Below, piece after piece: positions 37,294-46,029 of a stretch of 64,000 nt of DNA. The position numbers and the translations under genes were made by a program. The notes beneath the pieces are model-generated. The model searched no databases. It was given only the letters and a program-made list of their open reading frames with translations, and was not told the DNA's origin. Source of the stretch: Gimesia chilikensis. Its GTDB lineage: Bacteria; Planctomycetota; Planctomycetia; Planctomycetales; Planctomycetaceae. The stretch spans positions 420,105-484,104 of the forward strand of contig NZ_VTSR01000009.1 of the NCBI RefSeq assembly GCF_008329715.1, read 5' to 3'. Positions within the stretch are counted from its first letter, which is position 1. Each line of letters begins with the position of its first letter.

Positions 37294-38388
37294 TCAACTC
37301 TGTACTGGTTCTGAACTGAGTACACGCAGTACTTGCTCTGTTGTGACAGGCTGAATCAGTCCCCGTTCGGTTATGATGCCCCGAATGAACTTTGCCGGTG
37401 TCACATCAAACGCAGGGTTGTATACATCAACACCTTCTGGAGCCGTCTGTTTGCCAAATCCGTTGGTGATCTCCTCCGGCTGCCGTTCCTCAATCGGAAT
37501 CTCGGCACCGCTTTCCAGGCTTAAGTCGAACGTACTTGACGGCGCGGCGATATAAAAAGGAATATCGTGCAGACTTGCCAGCAGCGCGACGGAATACGTG
37601 CCAATCTTATTCGCGGAATCACCATTAGCGGCGATCCGGTCTGCTCCGGTCACCACGGCCTGGATCTTCCCTTCTTTCATGACCCAGCCCGCCATCGAGT
37701 CACTGATGAGAGTCACGGGAACATTCCGCTGCATCAGTTCCCAGGTCGTCAGTCGCGCGCCCTGTAATAACGGACGGGTCTCGTCAGCGTAAACGCGAAT
37801 CCCCTTCCCCTGCTTTGCGGCTTCGAAGAAGACCGCCAGGGCCGTCCCTCCACCCGAAGTCGCCAGGCCGCCGGCATTGCAGTGTGTCAACACACCATCA
37901 CCGGGAGAGAGCAGCGCCGCTCCCACTTCACCAATTTTATGACACATCTCCAGATCTTCGACTTCAATCCGCCGTGCTTCTTCCAGCAGCAGCGCATGTA
38001 TTTCACCACTGTCCAGATCCGCCGAATCCGCAGCCAGCTTCTGTAATCGATCGAGTGCCCAGAACAGGTTCACCGCCGTCGGCCGGCTCCCTGCCAGATA
38101 GTCGGCAACGGTTTTCAGTCGTTGATCAAATTCCTCACGCGAAGTGCCTGCGTCCGTTTGCAAACCTACGACGACACCATAGGCGGCTGCGATCCCGATC
38201 GCTGGGGCACCGCGTACGCGCAACTTCTTGATTGCTTCCCAAACCGTTTCGACATCTCGACATTCAATTTCCTTATACTCGGTCGGCAACAGAGTCTGAT
38301 CGATCATCTTCAGATATCCATCTGTTCCACCCACCCAGTGAAGTGTGGCGACATCGGAACTGGCCTCATGCTCGGTATTCATATTCAT
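37294..38388 (-). CDS. mtnA: S-methyl-5-thioribose-1-phosphate isomerase
   Basis: A 364-residue enzyme of the methionine salvage pathway that converts 5-methylthioribose-1-phosphate to the ribulose form. It belongs to the eIF2B-like aldose-ketose isomerases. Conserved parts are KLRVRGAPAIGIAAAYG (about 55-71), LTHCNAGGLATSGGGTA with the catalytic Cys at about 170, DETRPLLQGARLTTWEL (about 202-218) and AVVTGADRIAANGD with the catalytic Asp at about 250. No other salvage gene (mtnK, mtnB-D) is adjacent. The stop is 21 bp from the convergent Gln/Tyr-rich gene. Confidence 0.95.
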   Translation of the reverse strand: MNMNTEHEASSDVATLHWVGGTDGYLKMIDQTLLPTEYKEIECRDVETVWEAIKKLRVRGAPAIGIAAAYGVVVGLQTDAGTSREEFDQRLKTVADYLAGSRPTAVNLFWALDRLQKLAADSADLDSGEIHALLLEEARRIEVEDLEMCHKIGEVGAALLSPGDGVLTHCNAGGLATSGGGTALAVFFEAAKQGKGIRVYADETRPLLQGARLTTWELMQRNVPVTLISDSMAGWVMKEGKIQAVVTGADRIAANGDSANKIGTYSVALLASLHDIPFYIAAPSSTFDLSLESGAEIPIEERQPEEITNGFGKQTAPEGVDVYNPAFDVTPAKFIRGIITERGLIQPVTTEQVLRVLSSEPVQS

Positions 38389-38618
38389 TTGTCTTCTATT
38401 TGATGTAAGAAATCAATTGGCTAAGGAAGCGTCTGAAGTGCATTCTAATCGAAATCACCTCAAACAAAAAACCCTGTGGTTTCACGAGCTTTTCCATTGA
38501 TTCTGGTAATCTGTGTCTGGTATGCTCAAAACACTCTCCTTTTTAAAGATCCTTAAATATCACAGGATTTTTCCTTCCTGCCTAACTGAATAACAGCTGA
38601 ATTCAAGGAATCAACGCT

Positions 38619-39299
38619 ATGCTTCTGACTGCCCGTAAAATCTTTACCCTCTCTCTGCTGACCATCGCCGGTCTGATGGTTTCCGTGACTGCTCCTCTGA
38701 ACGCCGAAGAACACTGCGAAAGCGATTTCGTCAGCATCTTCAACGGCAAAAATCTGGATGGCTGGCAAGGTGCGACCGACGGGTACTACGTCAAAGACGG
38801 CATGCTGATCAGCAAGAAAGAAAGTGGCGGTAACCTCTTCACCGACAAAGAATACACCAACTTCGTACTGCGTTTTGATTTCAAACTCGACGCCGGCGCT
38901 AACAACGGAATCGGTTTCCACGTTCCCCTGAAACCCAAAACCAGCCCTGCCTATGCCGGTAAGGAACTTCAGATCCTGGACAACACCGCTGAAAAATATG
39001 CCAAGCTGCAGGACTATCAGTACCATGGTTCGCTCTACGGAACAGCTGCTGCCAAGCGTGGCTATCTGAATCCTGTGGGAGAATGGAACACCCAGGAAGT
39101 TCTCGTGAATGGGAACCATGTCAAAGTGACCCTCAACGGTACTGTTATTCTGGACTACGACATGGGAGACGCCAAGAAGAATGGCACGATCGATCACAAA
39201 GATCACCCCGGTCTCAAACGGGACAAGGGTTATATCTGTCTGTGCGGCCATGGCGCCGAAATCGAGTTCAAAGATTTCCGGATCAAAGAACTCAAATAG
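38619..39299 (+). CDS. secreted DUF1080 (3-keto-disaccharide hydrolase-type) protein
   Basis: A 226-residue exported protein. The signal peptide (about 5-28) ends PLNA-EE. The rest is one DUF1080/LamG-like jelly-roll domain. FVSIFNGKNLDGWQG is the family opening, YTNFVLRFDFKLDAGANNGI the core sheet with the GANNGI loop, and GEWNTQEVLVNGNHVKVTLN and GYICLCGHGAEIEFKDFRIK the later strands. Some members cleave 3-keto-glycosides. The adjacent oxidoreductase gene 54 bp downstream fits a keto-sugar pathway, since Gfo/Idh/MocA enzymes oxidise sugar C3 hydroxyls. The pairing is seen; the joint function is inferred. Confidence 0.88.
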   Translation: MLLTARKIFTLSLLTIAGLMVSVTAPLNAEEHCESDFVSIFNGKNLDGWQGATDGYYVKDGMLISKKESGGNLFTDKEYTNFVLRFDFKLDAGANNGIGFHVPLKPKTSPAYAGKELQILDNTAEKYAKLQDYQYHGSLYGTAAAKRGYLNPVGEWNTQEVLVNGNHVKVTLNGTVILDYDMGDAKKNGTIDHKDHPGLKRDKGYICLCGHGAEIEFKDFRIKELK

Positions 39300-39353
39300 T
39301 CGCTCTCCAGACGGAATCAGATCCTTCACACCACGACAACAGGAAAAGTACGT

Positions 39354-40640
39354 ATGAGCTCTGAACAGCAACCGGCTTCCAGCGAAGTCACGCGCAGAAG
39401 TTTCCTCCGCACCGGCGGTGCCGCAGCCGCCGGTCTCGCCTGGACCGCAAAAAGTTATGCCAGCATCCTGGGCGCCAACGATCGAATTCGCATCGGTTTT
39501 ATCGGTGCGGGCGGAATGGCCAACGCCCACATGAATACGTTCAACGCGATCAAAGATAAGAATAATCTCGAAGCGATCGCCGTTGCCGACTGCTGGCAAA
39601 CCCGCGCAGAAGAAGGCAAAACCAAAACCGGCGCACAACACGCATTTGGTGACTACCAGAAAGTACTCGAGATCAAGGACATCGACTACGTCACGATCGC
39701 GACGCCGGAACACTGGCACTCCCAGATGACCATCGATGCCCTCGACGCCGGCAAAGCCGTCTACTGTGAAAAACCGATGACGCACAGCATCCCCGAAGCT
39801 CAGGCTGTCATCAAAAAGCAGAAAGAGACCAAGCTGCCGATCCAGGTTGGTGTGCAGGGCATGTCTGACGATTCTTACTCTTCCGCGGCGAAGGCCATCG
39901 AAGAGGGAGTACTCGGTCAGGTTGTGCAGGCCCAGATCGAATACGTGCGTCGTTACGGCGAACAGGGTCCCTGGCGTCGTCCCGGCCTGAAAGACAATGA
40001 ACCCAAACCGGCCGACCTCGACTGGAACGCCTGGCTCGGTAAAGCACCGAAGATCGACTGGAACCCGCACCACTACTTCGAGTGGCGGAACTATGGTCAG
40101 TATTCGGGCGGGATCTGCACCGACTTGTTCATTCACCGCATCACTCGCATCATGAAGGCCTGTAACCTGCTCTATCCACGACGTGTCGTTGGGATGGGCG
40201 GAATCTGGCAATGGAATGACGGTCGCAACCTGCCGGACAACTTCGAGATGATCTGCGAGTATCCACGGGGTATGACCGTTTACGTACTGGGTACCATGAG
40301 CAACCGGGTGGGTATCGACCACCTGATCCGCGGCTATCGCGGCACACTCTACTTCACCCGTGAAGGCTGGGTCGCCAAAGATAAAGACGGCAAAGTCCTT
40401 GCGGAACACAAAAAGTCGGGTGCAGAAGATACGAAGCTGCATCATACGAACCTGCAAAACCATCTGCGCAACGGCGAACCACTCAACTGCCCTACCGAAC
40501 TCGGACTGGCTGGTGTTGTCGCCGTCAACATGGCCAACGAATCATGGCGGTCCGGACAGATGATGGGCTGGGATACCGAAAACGAGAAGATGGCTCCTGC
40601 CAATACTCTGGAACTCAGCCACTTCCCGGAAACCACCTAA
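39354..40640 (+). CDS. Tat-exported Gfo/Idh/MocA family oxidoreductase
   Basis: A 428-residue NAD(P)-dependent oxidoreductase. The N-terminus has a Tat signal: TRRSFLRTGGAAAAGLAWTA, with twin Arg and a hydrophobic run. The Rossmann part begins IRIGFIGAGGMANAHMNTF, and YVTIATPEHWHSQMTIDALD with AVYCEKPMTHS is the family's EKP catalytic segment. The C-terminal domain is the usual open-sheet dimer/substrate domain (YYLP-like HHYFEWRNYGQYSGGICTDL). Tat export of a folded, cofactor-loaded enzyme is typical of planctomycete members. It follows the DUF1080 gene closely and ends in a clear terminator, so the two form one operon, probably for sugar oxidation and cleavage. Confidence 0.9.
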   Translation: MSSEQQPASSEVTRRSFLRTGGAAAAGLAWTAKSYASILGANDRIRIGFIGAGGMANAHMNTFNAIKDKNNLEAIAVADCWQTRAEEGKTKTGAQHAFGDYQKVLEIKDIDYVTIATPEHWHSQMTIDALDAGKAVYCEKPMTHSIPEAQAVIKKQKETKLPIQVGVQGMSDDSYSSAAKAIEEGVLGQVVQAQIEYVRRYGEQGPWRRPGLKDNEPKPADLDWNAWLGKAPKIDWNPHHYFEWRNYGQYSGGICTDLFIHRITRIMKACNLLYPRRVVGMGGIWQWNDGRNLPDNFEMICEYPRGMTVYVLGTMSNRVGIDHLIRGYRGTLYFTREGWVAKDKDGKVLAEHKKSGAEDTKLHHTNLQNHLRNGEPLNCPTELGLAGVVAVNMANESWRSGQMMGWDTENEKMAPANTLELSHFPETT

Positions 40641-40670
40641 TCGTTAACTCAGCGACACTGGATTTCACCC

Positions 40671-40696
40671 ACGCCCTGGCAACAGGGCGTTTTTTA
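40671..40696 (+). terminator. intrinsic terminator of the DUF1080-oxidoreductase operon
   Basis: ACGCCCTG (40671-40678) pairs with CAGGGCGT (40683-40690) around a GCAA tetraloop, followed by a T run. It is 30 bp after the stop codon. Confidence 0.88.
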
Positions 40697-40871
40697 TTTA
40701 CTGAATGCCGCGTCACCATTTTTAAAACGCATCGCATTCTACGCGAAGGCACCAGCGGCTCAAGCTGAAGTTGTTGCACTGTTCATTTAGAAAACGGGGT
40801 GAAGATCCGGTACTCAGCATGAATTTACTGGGAGTTGAAACAACCATACATTAGAATCAAAGAGGATTTTA

Positions 40872-40901
40872 ATGAAAGCAGATCGGCATGTTTCGCTCTA
40901 A
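40872..40901 (+). CDS. possible leader mini-ORF overlapping the next gene start
   Basis: An ATG at 40872, placed 6 nt after GAGGA, opens a nine-codon frame (MKADRHVSL, stop TAA 40899-40901). It overlaps out of frame with the ATG at 40888 of the membrane protein gene, which has no ribosome site of its own. This could couple translation of the two, or be chance. Too short for coding evidence. Confidence 0.25.
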   Translation: MKADRHVSL

Positions 40902-41376
40902 AACCATAATCTCTCTCTGCATTCTTCTCGGCACCGGTCTGGGCTGGTTTCTCGCGCACGAGTACTGGACGAACCACCTGTTAGAGTGGCAAGAAAAGAC
41001 GGTCATCGATAACCACGATCAAGCCATCTGCTTCTGGTTGATTTACGGCAGTGCTCTGCTCGCCACTCTCGTAGCCAGTTGGAAAGAACGAACTTCACTC
41101 TGGCTCTCGCTGATCGGTATCACAGTCGGCTGGTTTATCTTTTCTTTATTCGCAGGCCCGGCTTATAGCTTCAGCCCCACGGCAACGCAACAGGGGCTCC
41201 TTCCAGCAGAAGTCATCCAAGAACAGTTAAACCGACAGACATTTGGAATGCTCCTCGGTGCGTTACTCTTTGTCTACTGGCCTGAAATTGGTCGCTTCCT
41301 GAATTCGCTGAACGGAAAACATTCCGCTGCGCTTACAGCGCCCCGCTCCCCGTCAGAATCACACGGATCGTCTTGA
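40888..41376 (+). CDS. small multi-pass membrane protein of unknown function
   Basis: A 162-residue protein with about four hydrophobic segments (about 6-24, 47-64, 71-88 and 113-131), a short extracytoplasmic loop and a Ser/Pro/His-rich C-terminal tail. No family is recognised. The 3' end overlaps the 3' end of the convergent sugar transferase gene by 44 nt, so the tail residues are constrained by the other strand and may be a recent extension. The start ATG lacks its own Shine-Dalgarno but overlaps a nine-codon mini-ORF that has one. Confidence 0.6.
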   Translation: MFRSKTIISLCILLGTGLGWFLAHEYWTNHLLEWQEKTVIDNHDQAICFWLIYGSALLATLVASWKERTSLWLSLIGITVGWFIFSLFAGPAYSFSPTATQQGLLPAEVIQEQLNRQTFGMLLGALLFVYWPEIGRFLNSLNGKHSAALTAPRSPSESHGSS

Positions 41377-42205
41377 AGAGGATCTTGATGTCATTCCAGA
41401 TGCAGCAGTTCTGTAGATACATCAGGTCCAGAGAAACCTTTCTACGGAAACTCTCCACGTTGTTGTCGTAGCCGTTGACGATCTGGGCGACTCCGGTCAA
41501 CCCGGGCTTCAGGCCCAGACGATCGATGTAGCCGGGAATCTCTTTGTTCAAGCCTTCGATGAACTCAGGCCGTTCCGGCCGAGGCCCCACCAGTGACATC
41601 TCACCTTTGAGTACGTTCCAGAGTTGCGGCAGCTCATCGAGTCGCGTCTTTCGCATGAAGCGTCCCAGCTTCGTCACGCGTGGATCTCCTTTAACGGCGA
41701 ACTGTGCGCCGTTCTTTTCTGCATCCACACTCATCGTTCGGAACTTGTACAACGTAAACGGCATCCCATAACCGCGCTCATCGCGGCGGTCATTGCCGGC
41801 AACACGACGATCCCGGGACAGGTTCAGATCTGACAGATCAACCTGTTCCTGACGCCGATCGTTTTTGTTTTTCTTACGGTAATTCAGACCAACGCGGGTC
41901 TGTTTGAAGATGGCGGGACCGGGTGACGACAGCTTGACCAGCACAATCAGCGTGAGCAGTAACGGCGACAGGATCACCAGCATCGTTGCTGATACGAAGA
42001 TGTCCATCAGCCGCTTGACCAGCCGAGTCCGCTCTGTCAGACACCGCACATCCACGCGCGGCTCTTCCAGATGCAAACGGGTCAGCCACCCCGTGGAACG
42101 CCACAGTTCCACATCCAGATAGCCCTTGACCAGATCCGAAAGTTCTCCGGGTGGGATCGTACCTTTGACCGGAGTATTTGATTGATTTGCCAGCACTGAA
42201 CTCAT
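41333..42205 (-). CDS. bacterial sugar transferase (polyprenyl-phosphate glycosyl-1-phosphate transferase)
   Basis: A 290-residue membrane-bound initiating transferase that moves a sugar-1-phosphate from an NDP-sugar to undecaprenyl phosphate for exopolysaccharide or O-antigen-like chains. One hydrophobic segment (VSATMLVILSPLLLTLIVLV) follows the KRLMDI start of the domain. The catalytic core includes GPAIFKQTRVG, FTLYKFRTMS, RKTRLDELPQLWNVLKGEMS and LVGPRPERPEF, all family hallmarks, and LKPGLTGVAQIVNG near the C-terminus. An unusual charged insert (RKKNKNDRRQEQVDLSDLNL) separates the RVG and KFRTM motifs. No other polysaccharide genes are adjacent. Confidence 0.92.
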   Translation of the reverse strand: MSSVLANQSNTPVKGTIPPGELSDLVKGYLDVELWRSTGWLTRLHLEEPRVDVRCLTERTRLVKRLMDIFVSATMLVILSPLLLTLIVLVKLSSPGPAIFKQTRVGLNYRKKNKNDRRQEQVDLSDLNLSRDRRVAGNDRRDERGYGMPFTLYKFRTMSVDAEKNGAQFAVKGDPRVTKLGRFMRKTRLDELPQLWNVLKGEMSLVGPRPERPEFIEGLNKEIPGYIDRLGLKPGLTGVAQIVNGYDNNVESFRRKVSLDLMYLQNCCIWNDIKILFKTIRVILTGSGAL

Positions 42206-42514
42206 GGGGAAACGCTTTCTGCTACCGGGAGATTTTGAGCAGGCCGTGGCTTGTTACCTCATAAGCAACTGGCTGGCTTTAACTTCCTGCCCGTTCTTTC
42301 GCCGTCGGCCCGTTCGTGAATTACTAGATTCACTTAAAAATTAGCTCCCAATTACCCCCCATGTTTCCCGGGAAGTACAGATTTTCCGAGTCCATCCCCT
42401 TTCACTTTCAGCTTTGTCAGATCCTAATAAAAAAACGGTCACAGGAGAAATAATGATCATCTCTCCTGTGACCGTTGTAGCGATTGTTATGACTGTGGAA
42501 TTGATCAGTTCCGT
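42206..42514. other. 309-bp intergenic region between glgP and the sugar transferase gene
   Basis: It holds the glgP terminator (42427-42476) and the upstream region of the sugar transferase gene. A 6-bp inverted repeat GTGAAT-6 nt-ATTCAC at 42317-42334 is a weak operator candidate. Nothing else is recognised. Confidence 0.45.
42427..42476 (-). terminator. intrinsic terminator of the glucan phosphorylase gene
   Basis: A perfect 15-bp stem (42434-42448 with 42462-42476) is followed on the minus strand by a T run (A at 42427-42435). It is 38 bp after the stop codon. Confidence 0.9.
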
Positions 42515-44683
42515 CTACAGAGAGGAATCTCCCTTGATCTGGCTGGACAGACCACCAGCGGCGGGCAGATACATTTTCTCTGCATAGTCCATCACCATCC
42601 GGTCCGCATTGAACCGCCAGCCCAGTGTCCGGATCGCCCGTTTCATGCGGTGGATCCAGCCTAAAGGCAGGTCATCGTAGTTTCGATCGTAGTACAACGG
42701 AATGACTTCATCACGCAGCACCCTCATCAGGTTCACACCGTCACGGTCGTCCTGAATCTCCTGGTTGACGTGTGTCCGACCTTCGCCGATCGCAAAACCG
42801 TTGCTGCCATCGAAGGCTTCCGCCCACCAGCCATCCAGGATGGAACAGTTTAAGCCACCGTTCAACACCACCTTCTGACCACTGGTGCCCGATGCTTCCA
42901 GAGGACGCCGCGGATTATTCAACCAGACGTCAACACCCTGTACCAGGTGACGACCCAGGTTGATGTCATAATCTTCCAGCAGAACAATCTTCCCACGGAA
43001 CGGCGGTTCCTGGGTCAGCTTGAAGATCCGCTGAATGATCTGCTTTCCGCGTTCATCGGCGGGGTGTGCTTTACCTGCAAAGATGAACTGCACAGGCCGC
43101 TCGGAATCTTCGATGATCTTCAGGAAGTTTTCCATGTCCTTCATCACCAGGTCCGCACGTTTATAAGGCGCGAACCGACGGGCAAAACCGATCAGCAGCG
43201 CATCCGGGTTCAGTGCATTTCGCAGATGGCCTACTTCTTCTTCCGAAGTCCCACGTCGACGTGCCTGGATTTCCAGCTGATCGCGGGCGTAAATGATCAG
43301 ACGATTTTTCAACGCCTGATGCGTCTCCCACAAATCCCCGGGGGTAATCTCTTCAATGCCCGCCCAGACGCTGGCTTCACCGGTTCGATAGTACCACTTG
43401 GTCGGCAAGACACGGTCGTAAATCACACGCATGGGAGCTGCCAGCCAGGTCGGCATATGCACCCCGTTAGTGATATGTCCGATGGGAATCTCTTCTTCAC
43501 TCCGCCACGGCCAGAGTGATGCCCACATCCGGCGGCTCACCACTCCGTGCAGGTTCGAAACCGCATTCGCCAGTCGGCTCAGCTTGAATGCGAGCACGGT
43601 CATACAGAAGGTCTCACCTTCATTCTGTGGATCGACGCGTCCCAGTCCCATCAACGCATGATGGTCGAGACCCAGCTGATCTCCCAGCGGTCCCACATGT
43701 TCTTCCACCAGACCTGCATCAAACCGGTCGTGTCCGGCTGGTACGGGAGTATGAGTGGTGAAGACGCAGGAGGCCGCGACATCACGCAGAGCATCATCGA
43801 ATGAAAAACCATCTTCATGCATCCGACCACGGATCCGCTCCAGCGGTGCAAAAGCGGAGTGACCTTCATTCATGTGAATCACACTCGGACTGATTCCAAT
43901 CGCTGCCAGGGCCCGTACACCGCCGATGCCCAGCATGATTTCCTGACGGATACGCGTCCGCTGATCGCCGCCATACAGACGCGCGGTCAGGTTCCGATCC
44001 TCTTCACTGTTTTCCGGCACATCGGTATCCAGCAGGTACAGCTTGATACGACCGACGTCAATTCGCCAGACCTTCGCAAAAATCTCACCCGAACGGGTCG
44101 CCACGGAAATCATCACCGGCTTACCATCAGGAGTGTAAGCGGGAGAGATCGGCAGATTTTTGGTCTTGGCTTCCGTGTACGATTCCTGCTGCCAGCCCTC
44201 TTTGTCGATGTGCTGTGAAAAATAACCTTCGCCGTAGAACAAGCCGACGGCAACCAGGGGAAGTCCCAGGTCAGAGCAGCTTTTCAGATGGTCACCCGCG
44301 AGCACACCCAGACCGCCGGAGTAGATATGCAGCGATTCATGAATCCCGAATTCCGCGGAAAAATAAGCCGCACAGCGGTGCCCCAGAATGGTCGCGTTGG
44401 TCGACCCCCAGGTCTCCGAACGCTCCATATACTCCCGCCAGCGACGATAAGCCACGTTCACGCGGGAGTGCAGACTCAGGCTGCTCAGTTTCTTTTCCAG
44501 TTGCTCAGGACTGTATTCTTCCAGCAGCAGCACCGGATTATGGTTTAAATCCGCCCATCGATCCGGGTCAATCAGATGAAAAATCTGAGTAACGTCAGGC
44601 TGCCAACTCCACCACAGGTTACCGGCCAGGTCACATAGCTTCTCATACACAGTTTTCTTGCTTGGCATTGAAGATCCATCCAA
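42515..44683 (-). CDS. glgP: alpha-glucan phosphorylase (GlgP/MalP type, DUF3417 N-terminus)
   Basis: A 722-residue PLP-dependent enzyme that splits glycogen or maltodextrin with phosphate to give glucose-1-phosphate. The N-terminal [20 protein letters not shown] to [14 protein letters not shown] is the DUF3417 module of the compact bacterial/archaeal GT35 branch. Family motifs include [49 protein letters not shown] and [15 protein letters not shown]. The PLP-lysine region is [14 protein letters not shown], followed by [14 protein letters not shown]. It is a single-gene unit divergent from nnrD. Confidence 0.94.
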   Translation of the reverse strand: MDGSSMPSKKTVYEKLCDLAGNLWWSWQPDVTQIFHLIDPDRWADLNHNPVLLLEEYSPEQLEKKLSSLSLHSRVNVAYRRWREYMERSETWGSTNATILGHRCAAYFSAEFGIHESLHIYSGGLGVLAGDHLKSCSDLGLPLVAVGLFYGEGYFSQHIDKEGWQQESYTEAKTKNLPISPAYTPDGKPVMISVATRSGEIFAKVWRIDVGRIKLYLLDTDVPENSEEDRNLTARLYGGDQRTRIRQEIMLGIGGVRALAAIGISPSVIHMNEGHSAFAPLERIRGRMHEDGFSFDDALRDVAASCVFTTHTPVPAGHDRFDAGLVEEHVGPLGDQLGLDHHALMGLGRVDPQNEGETFCMTVLAFKLSRLANAVSNLHGVVSRRMWASLWPWRSEEEIPIGHITNGVHMPTWLAAPMRVIYDRVLPTKWYYRTGEASVWAGIEEITPGDLWETHQALKNRLIIYARDQLEIQARRRGTSEEEVGHLRNALNPDALLIGFARRFAPYKRADLVMKDMENFLKIIEDSERPVQFIFAGKAHPADERGKQIIQRIFKLTQEPPFRGKIVLLEDYDINLGRHLVQGVDVWLNNPRRPLEASGTSGQKVVLNGGLNCSILDGWWAEAFDGSNGFAIGEGRTHVNQEIQDDRDGVNLMRVLRDEVIPLYYDRNYDDLPLGWIHRMKRAIRTLGWRFNADRMVMDYAEKMYLPAAGGLSSQIKGDSSL

Positions 44684-45061
44684 TCGATTTCGATTTATGC
44701 GAGTCCGTCATCCTCCAGAACGATCCCGGGACTGATTGACTGCTGCCCCCGGAGTCATCGCGTAACTGCGATCTCTGGATTATGATAGAAAAAGTAGTCC
44801 GTTCAAAAAAGGTACTCAAAGTATAATGATCTCAACGTCGTCTGGGAGCCTTAACAACCAATCTTTCAACAGGTTAACGCGATCTGAAAATGAAGAGCCT
44901 CAACCTGTCTCTCCCAGCCATCCCAGACTAACCCCTGCACCCCGATTTCCGGTTTGCTACAATGGTTTTAATCTCAGCCCTGGATCATACTTCGAATCGT
45001 TTCAGGCTGACGAAAAGCGAACACATTGTAATCAGGTCCGCCGGATTTGAAAGATTTTAAT
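44684..45061. other. 378-bp divergent region between glgP and nnrD
   Basis: It should hold two divergent promoters. A 74-codon open frame at 44826-45050 has no ribosome site or recognisable content and is not accepted. No RNA gene or strong hairpin is seen. Confidence 0.45.
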
Positions 45062-45943
45062 ATGAATATTCAGCGCATCTCAGACCTGCCCTCTCTGCCA
45101 CAACGCATGACCGACTCACATAAAGGAACCTTCGGCAAAGTTCTGATCATCGCCGGCAGTCCCGGCATGAGTGGCGCGGCCTGTCTGTCGGGCATGGGTG
45201 CGCTGCGGGGCGGCTCGGGACTGGTCTTCATCGCGACTCCTGTTTCGGTTCAATCCATTGTGGCCTCAGTCAATCCCTGCTACCTCACCATTCCGCTCGA
45301 GATGGACTCTGAAGATCAACTCACTCCCGAGTCCCGCTCAAATCTGCTCGACCAGCTGTCCGGTTTCGATGCCGTCGCCATCGGTCCCGGCTGTGGCCAA
45401 CGTCCCTGGGTCCGCGATCTGACGCTGCACCTGTATGAGAATCTCACACAACCACTGATCGTCGATGCCGACGGCTTGAACTCACTCGCCGCAGCAGACT
45501 CCTCTCTCCCCGATCCGGCCGGCCCCCGAATTCTAACGCCGCATCCCGGCGAATTTTCGCGACTCACCAACATCAGCATCAAAGAGATCACCGCTGACCG
45601 GGAAACCCATGCGCTGGAATTTGCCCGACAGCACAAGGTCATCCTGCTCCTCAAAGGCGCAGGCTCCATCATCACCGATGGCTCCCGCATCGCTGTTAAT
45701 CCAACCGGTAACGCAGGCATGGCGACCGGAGGCACAGGCGATGTCCTCACCGGCTTGACTACCTCCCTTGCCGGTCAGGGACTTCCCCCTTTTGACGCCG
45801 CCCAACTGGGAGCGTACCTGCATGGCCTCGCCGGTGACCTGGCTGCTGACGATCTGACGCAACCCGCCATGATCGCCGCTGACCTGATCGACTACCTCCC
45901 CGACGCCTGGCACGAACTCCTCGCCAATCAGACAAGTGAGTGA
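45062..45943 (+). CDS. nnrD: ADP/ATP-dependent NAD(P)H-hydrate dehydratase
   Basis: A 293-residue ribokinase-fold repair enzyme that dehydrates damaged NAD(P)H-hydrate back to NAD(P)H. Motifs: GTFGKVLIIAGSPGMSGAA (about 24-42), LIVDADGLNSLA, RILTPHPGEFSRL and NPTGNAGMATGGTGDVLTGL, the nucleotide-binding and catalytic Asp segment. It is the stand-alone dehydratase domain; the epimerase domain fused to it in many bacteria is missing and no nnrE gene is nearby. The ATG at 45062 is preferred over a TTG at 45047; neither has a good ribosome site. Confidence 0.9.
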   Translation: MNIQRISDLPSLPQRMTDSHKGTFGKVLIIAGSPGMSGAACLSGMGALRGGSGLVFIATPVSVQSIVASVNPCYLTIPLEMDSEDQLTPESRSNLLDQLSGFDAVAIGPGCGQRPWVRDLTLHLYENLTQPLIVDADGLNSLAAADSSLPDPAGPRILTPHPGEFSRLTNISIKEITADRETHALEFARQHKVILLLKGAGSIITDGSRIAVNPTGNAGMATGGTGDVLTGLTTSLAGQGLPPFDAAQLGAYLHGLAGDLAADDLTQPAMIAADLIDYLPDAWHELLANQTSE

Positions 45944-46029
45944 GCGATTGCCGTCGGCCACCGCGTATCATACAGATCGCCACGAAACCGAAAAGCGAAA
46001 CATCGGGCACCAGTAAACACGCAGCGGGC

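Noticed and set aside
38553..40463. 636-codon minus-strand open frame opposite DUF1080 and the oxidoreductase
   Set aside because: It spans two well-identified plus-strand genes and their junction and shows no domain of its own.
44826..45050. 74-codon plus-strand open frame upstream of nnrD
   Set aside because: It has no ribosome site and low-complexity content, and it lies in the divergent promoter region of glgP and nnrD.
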